Below, piece after piece: positions 63,506-64,000 of a stretch of 64,000 nucleotides of DNA (within the stretch, counting starts at the first letter, position 1; every line of letters starts with the position of its first letter). Both the position numbers and the translations under genes were made by a program. The DNA is from Fodinibacter sp963707895 (lineage in GTDB: Bacteria > Actinomycetota > Actinomycetes > Actinomycetales > Dermatophilaceae). The stretch covers positions 41,809 through 105,808 of the forward strand of contig CAVPRS010000004.1 in the NCBI GenBank assembly GCA_963707895.1. The letters run 5' to 3'. The notes below the pieces were generated by a model. That model was not told the DNA's origin. It searched no databases and saw nothing but the letters and a program-made list of their open reading frames with translations.

Positions 63506-63567
63506 GTCGAGAGTAGAGAACACGCCGTGCGGCCCTCGTGGCCCGCGGCGTGTTCTCTACCTTCGAC
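63506..63567 (+). repeat. Palindromic repeat family 2, copy 2 (62 bp hairpin)
   Basis: Arms GTCGAGAGTAGAGAACACG(CCG) and (CGG)CGTGTTCTCTACCTTCGAC pair over 22 bp with one mismatch. The inner part (63528-63545, with GGCC-CTCGT-GGCC) differs from copy 1 but still pairs. Located 18 bp after ilvC, where it could end the ilvBNC transcript. Arms match copy 1 at 12824-12884 almost exactly, 51 kb away. Confidence 0.9.
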
Positions 63568-63620
63568 CGGGACGCAGCCCGAACGACGGGGCCTCGCGGC
63601 GGTCGCCCTACGATTCACGC

Positions 63621-64000
63621 GTGGAGGCGCTCGTCGACGACTGGCCGGTGTGGCTGGTCTTCGCGGGCTCTGGTCCGGAGCGTTCGCGCGCAGCACCGCC
63701 ACTTACTTGGGGTCCGCGCCGGCGGTGTCCGCGCCGGCGGTCAGTCGCTCGAGGTGGGCCCGCCACCTCGACAGCGGCGCGGTCGGCGTCCAGGGCGGGG
63801 TGAAGACGGTTCGGCGCCCCGGTGTCGCTCGGCTTCCTCACGGTCGGGTTCCCGTCCAGACCGCGGCTGGGGGACCTGTCCTGGTGGTGGGCCGTGGTGG
63901 CCGTCGGGGTCGTCGTGGCGATCGTGCTCGTCTCGCGCCGCCTCGAGCGGCCCGAGCGGCCCGAGGGGCCCGAGGGACCTGAGCGCGCCGAGCACCCCGA
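63621..64000 (+). pseudogene. Membrane-protein gene start, broken reading frames, runs off window
   Basis: GTG at 63621 is 6 nt after TACGAT (63609-63614), the same -10 as glgP. The first frame gives EALVDDWPVWLVFAG; the next stretch reads in another frame (GLWSGAFARSTATYLGS ... SRSRWARHLDSGAV), and later in a third (APVSLGFLTVGFPSRPRLGDLSWWWAVVAVGVVVAIVLVSRR, here only partly quoted). The hydrophobic parts suggest a polytopic membrane protein, but three or more breaks in 380 bp make it a decayed gene or a low-quality end of sequence. The 3' end is outside the window. A low-complexity run of RP/EG codons follows from about 63945. Confidence 0.5.

Overview
The window is a continuous stretch of very GC-rich DNA (roughly 70 percent or more by eye). 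GTG starts are common, many genes overlap by 4 bp (GTGA/ATGA), and the gene content is typical of actinomycetes. The GlgE glucan pathway, the cysteine desulfurase/mnmA ... ligA ... gatCAB block, SigK/RskA next to a fasciclin protein, and a Tat-type secreted protein all point to Actinomycetota. My best guess is Micrococcales, perhaps Intrasporangiaceae, but the genus cannot be read from the sequence. No rRNA, tRNA, CRISPR array, integrase or transposase was seen.

Layout. 1-10.7 kb: a minus-strand operon for the GlgE alpha-glucan pathway (glgE, treS, maltokinase, glgB, and a phosphoglucomutase cut by the window edge), divergent from glgP, with a LacI/cre-like site between them. 10.8-18.3 kb: an FMN alpha-hydroxy acid oxidase, a membrane protein, a phytanoyl-CoA dioxygenase-like protein, glgX, a YbjN protein, an enoyl-CoA hydratase and a broken secreted-protein gene. 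18.4-23 kb: etfBA, a small membrane protein, a cysteine desulfurase and mnmA. 23-30.8 kb: cupin, pirin, an extensin-like secreted protein, a MocR regulator divergent from a DUF1272-flavin-binding fusion that is coupled to a MetE-like protein and an EamA transporter. 30.8-41.3 kb: an acyl-CoA ligase, small enzymes, ligA, a TRIC/UPF0126 protein and gatC-gatA-gatB. 41.5-54.2 kb: accessory envelope and stress genes (glycosidase-like membrane protein, DUF937, SixA, MarR-SDR-MMPL-TspO, fasciclin, ECF sigma/anti-sigma). 54.2-63.5 kb: branched-chain amino acid synthesis (ilvD, then ilvB-ilvN-ilvC behind a leader-peptide attenuator), with an ABC exporter coupled to ilvD. The window ends in a broken membrane-protein gene.

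How it works together. glgP, glgX, treS, mak, glgE, glgB and pgm form one glycogen/trehalose economy: trehalose to maltose to maltose-1-phosphate to alpha-glucan, with breakdown to glucose-1-phosphate. IscS and MnmA make the s2U34 tRNA modification; GatCAB makes Gln-tRNA(Gln)/Asn-tRNA(Asn); IlvBNCD makes valine, isoleucine and the leucine precursor.

Most notable: (i) an approximately 89-bp dispersed palindromic repeat in five copies in 64 kb; (ii) a second, two-copy hairpin family whose loops differ but still pair; (iii) a complete ilvB attenuator with leader peptide; (iv) a -10-like hexamer 6-8 nt before the start codon of many genes, suggesting widespread leaderless mRNAs; (v) at least ten apparent single-frame breaks concentrated in accessory genes, which look like sequence errors or recent decay; (vi) a GGATGCC/GGCATCC word that appears over-represented. 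Apart from the repeat families I do not see a clearly new multi-gene system.
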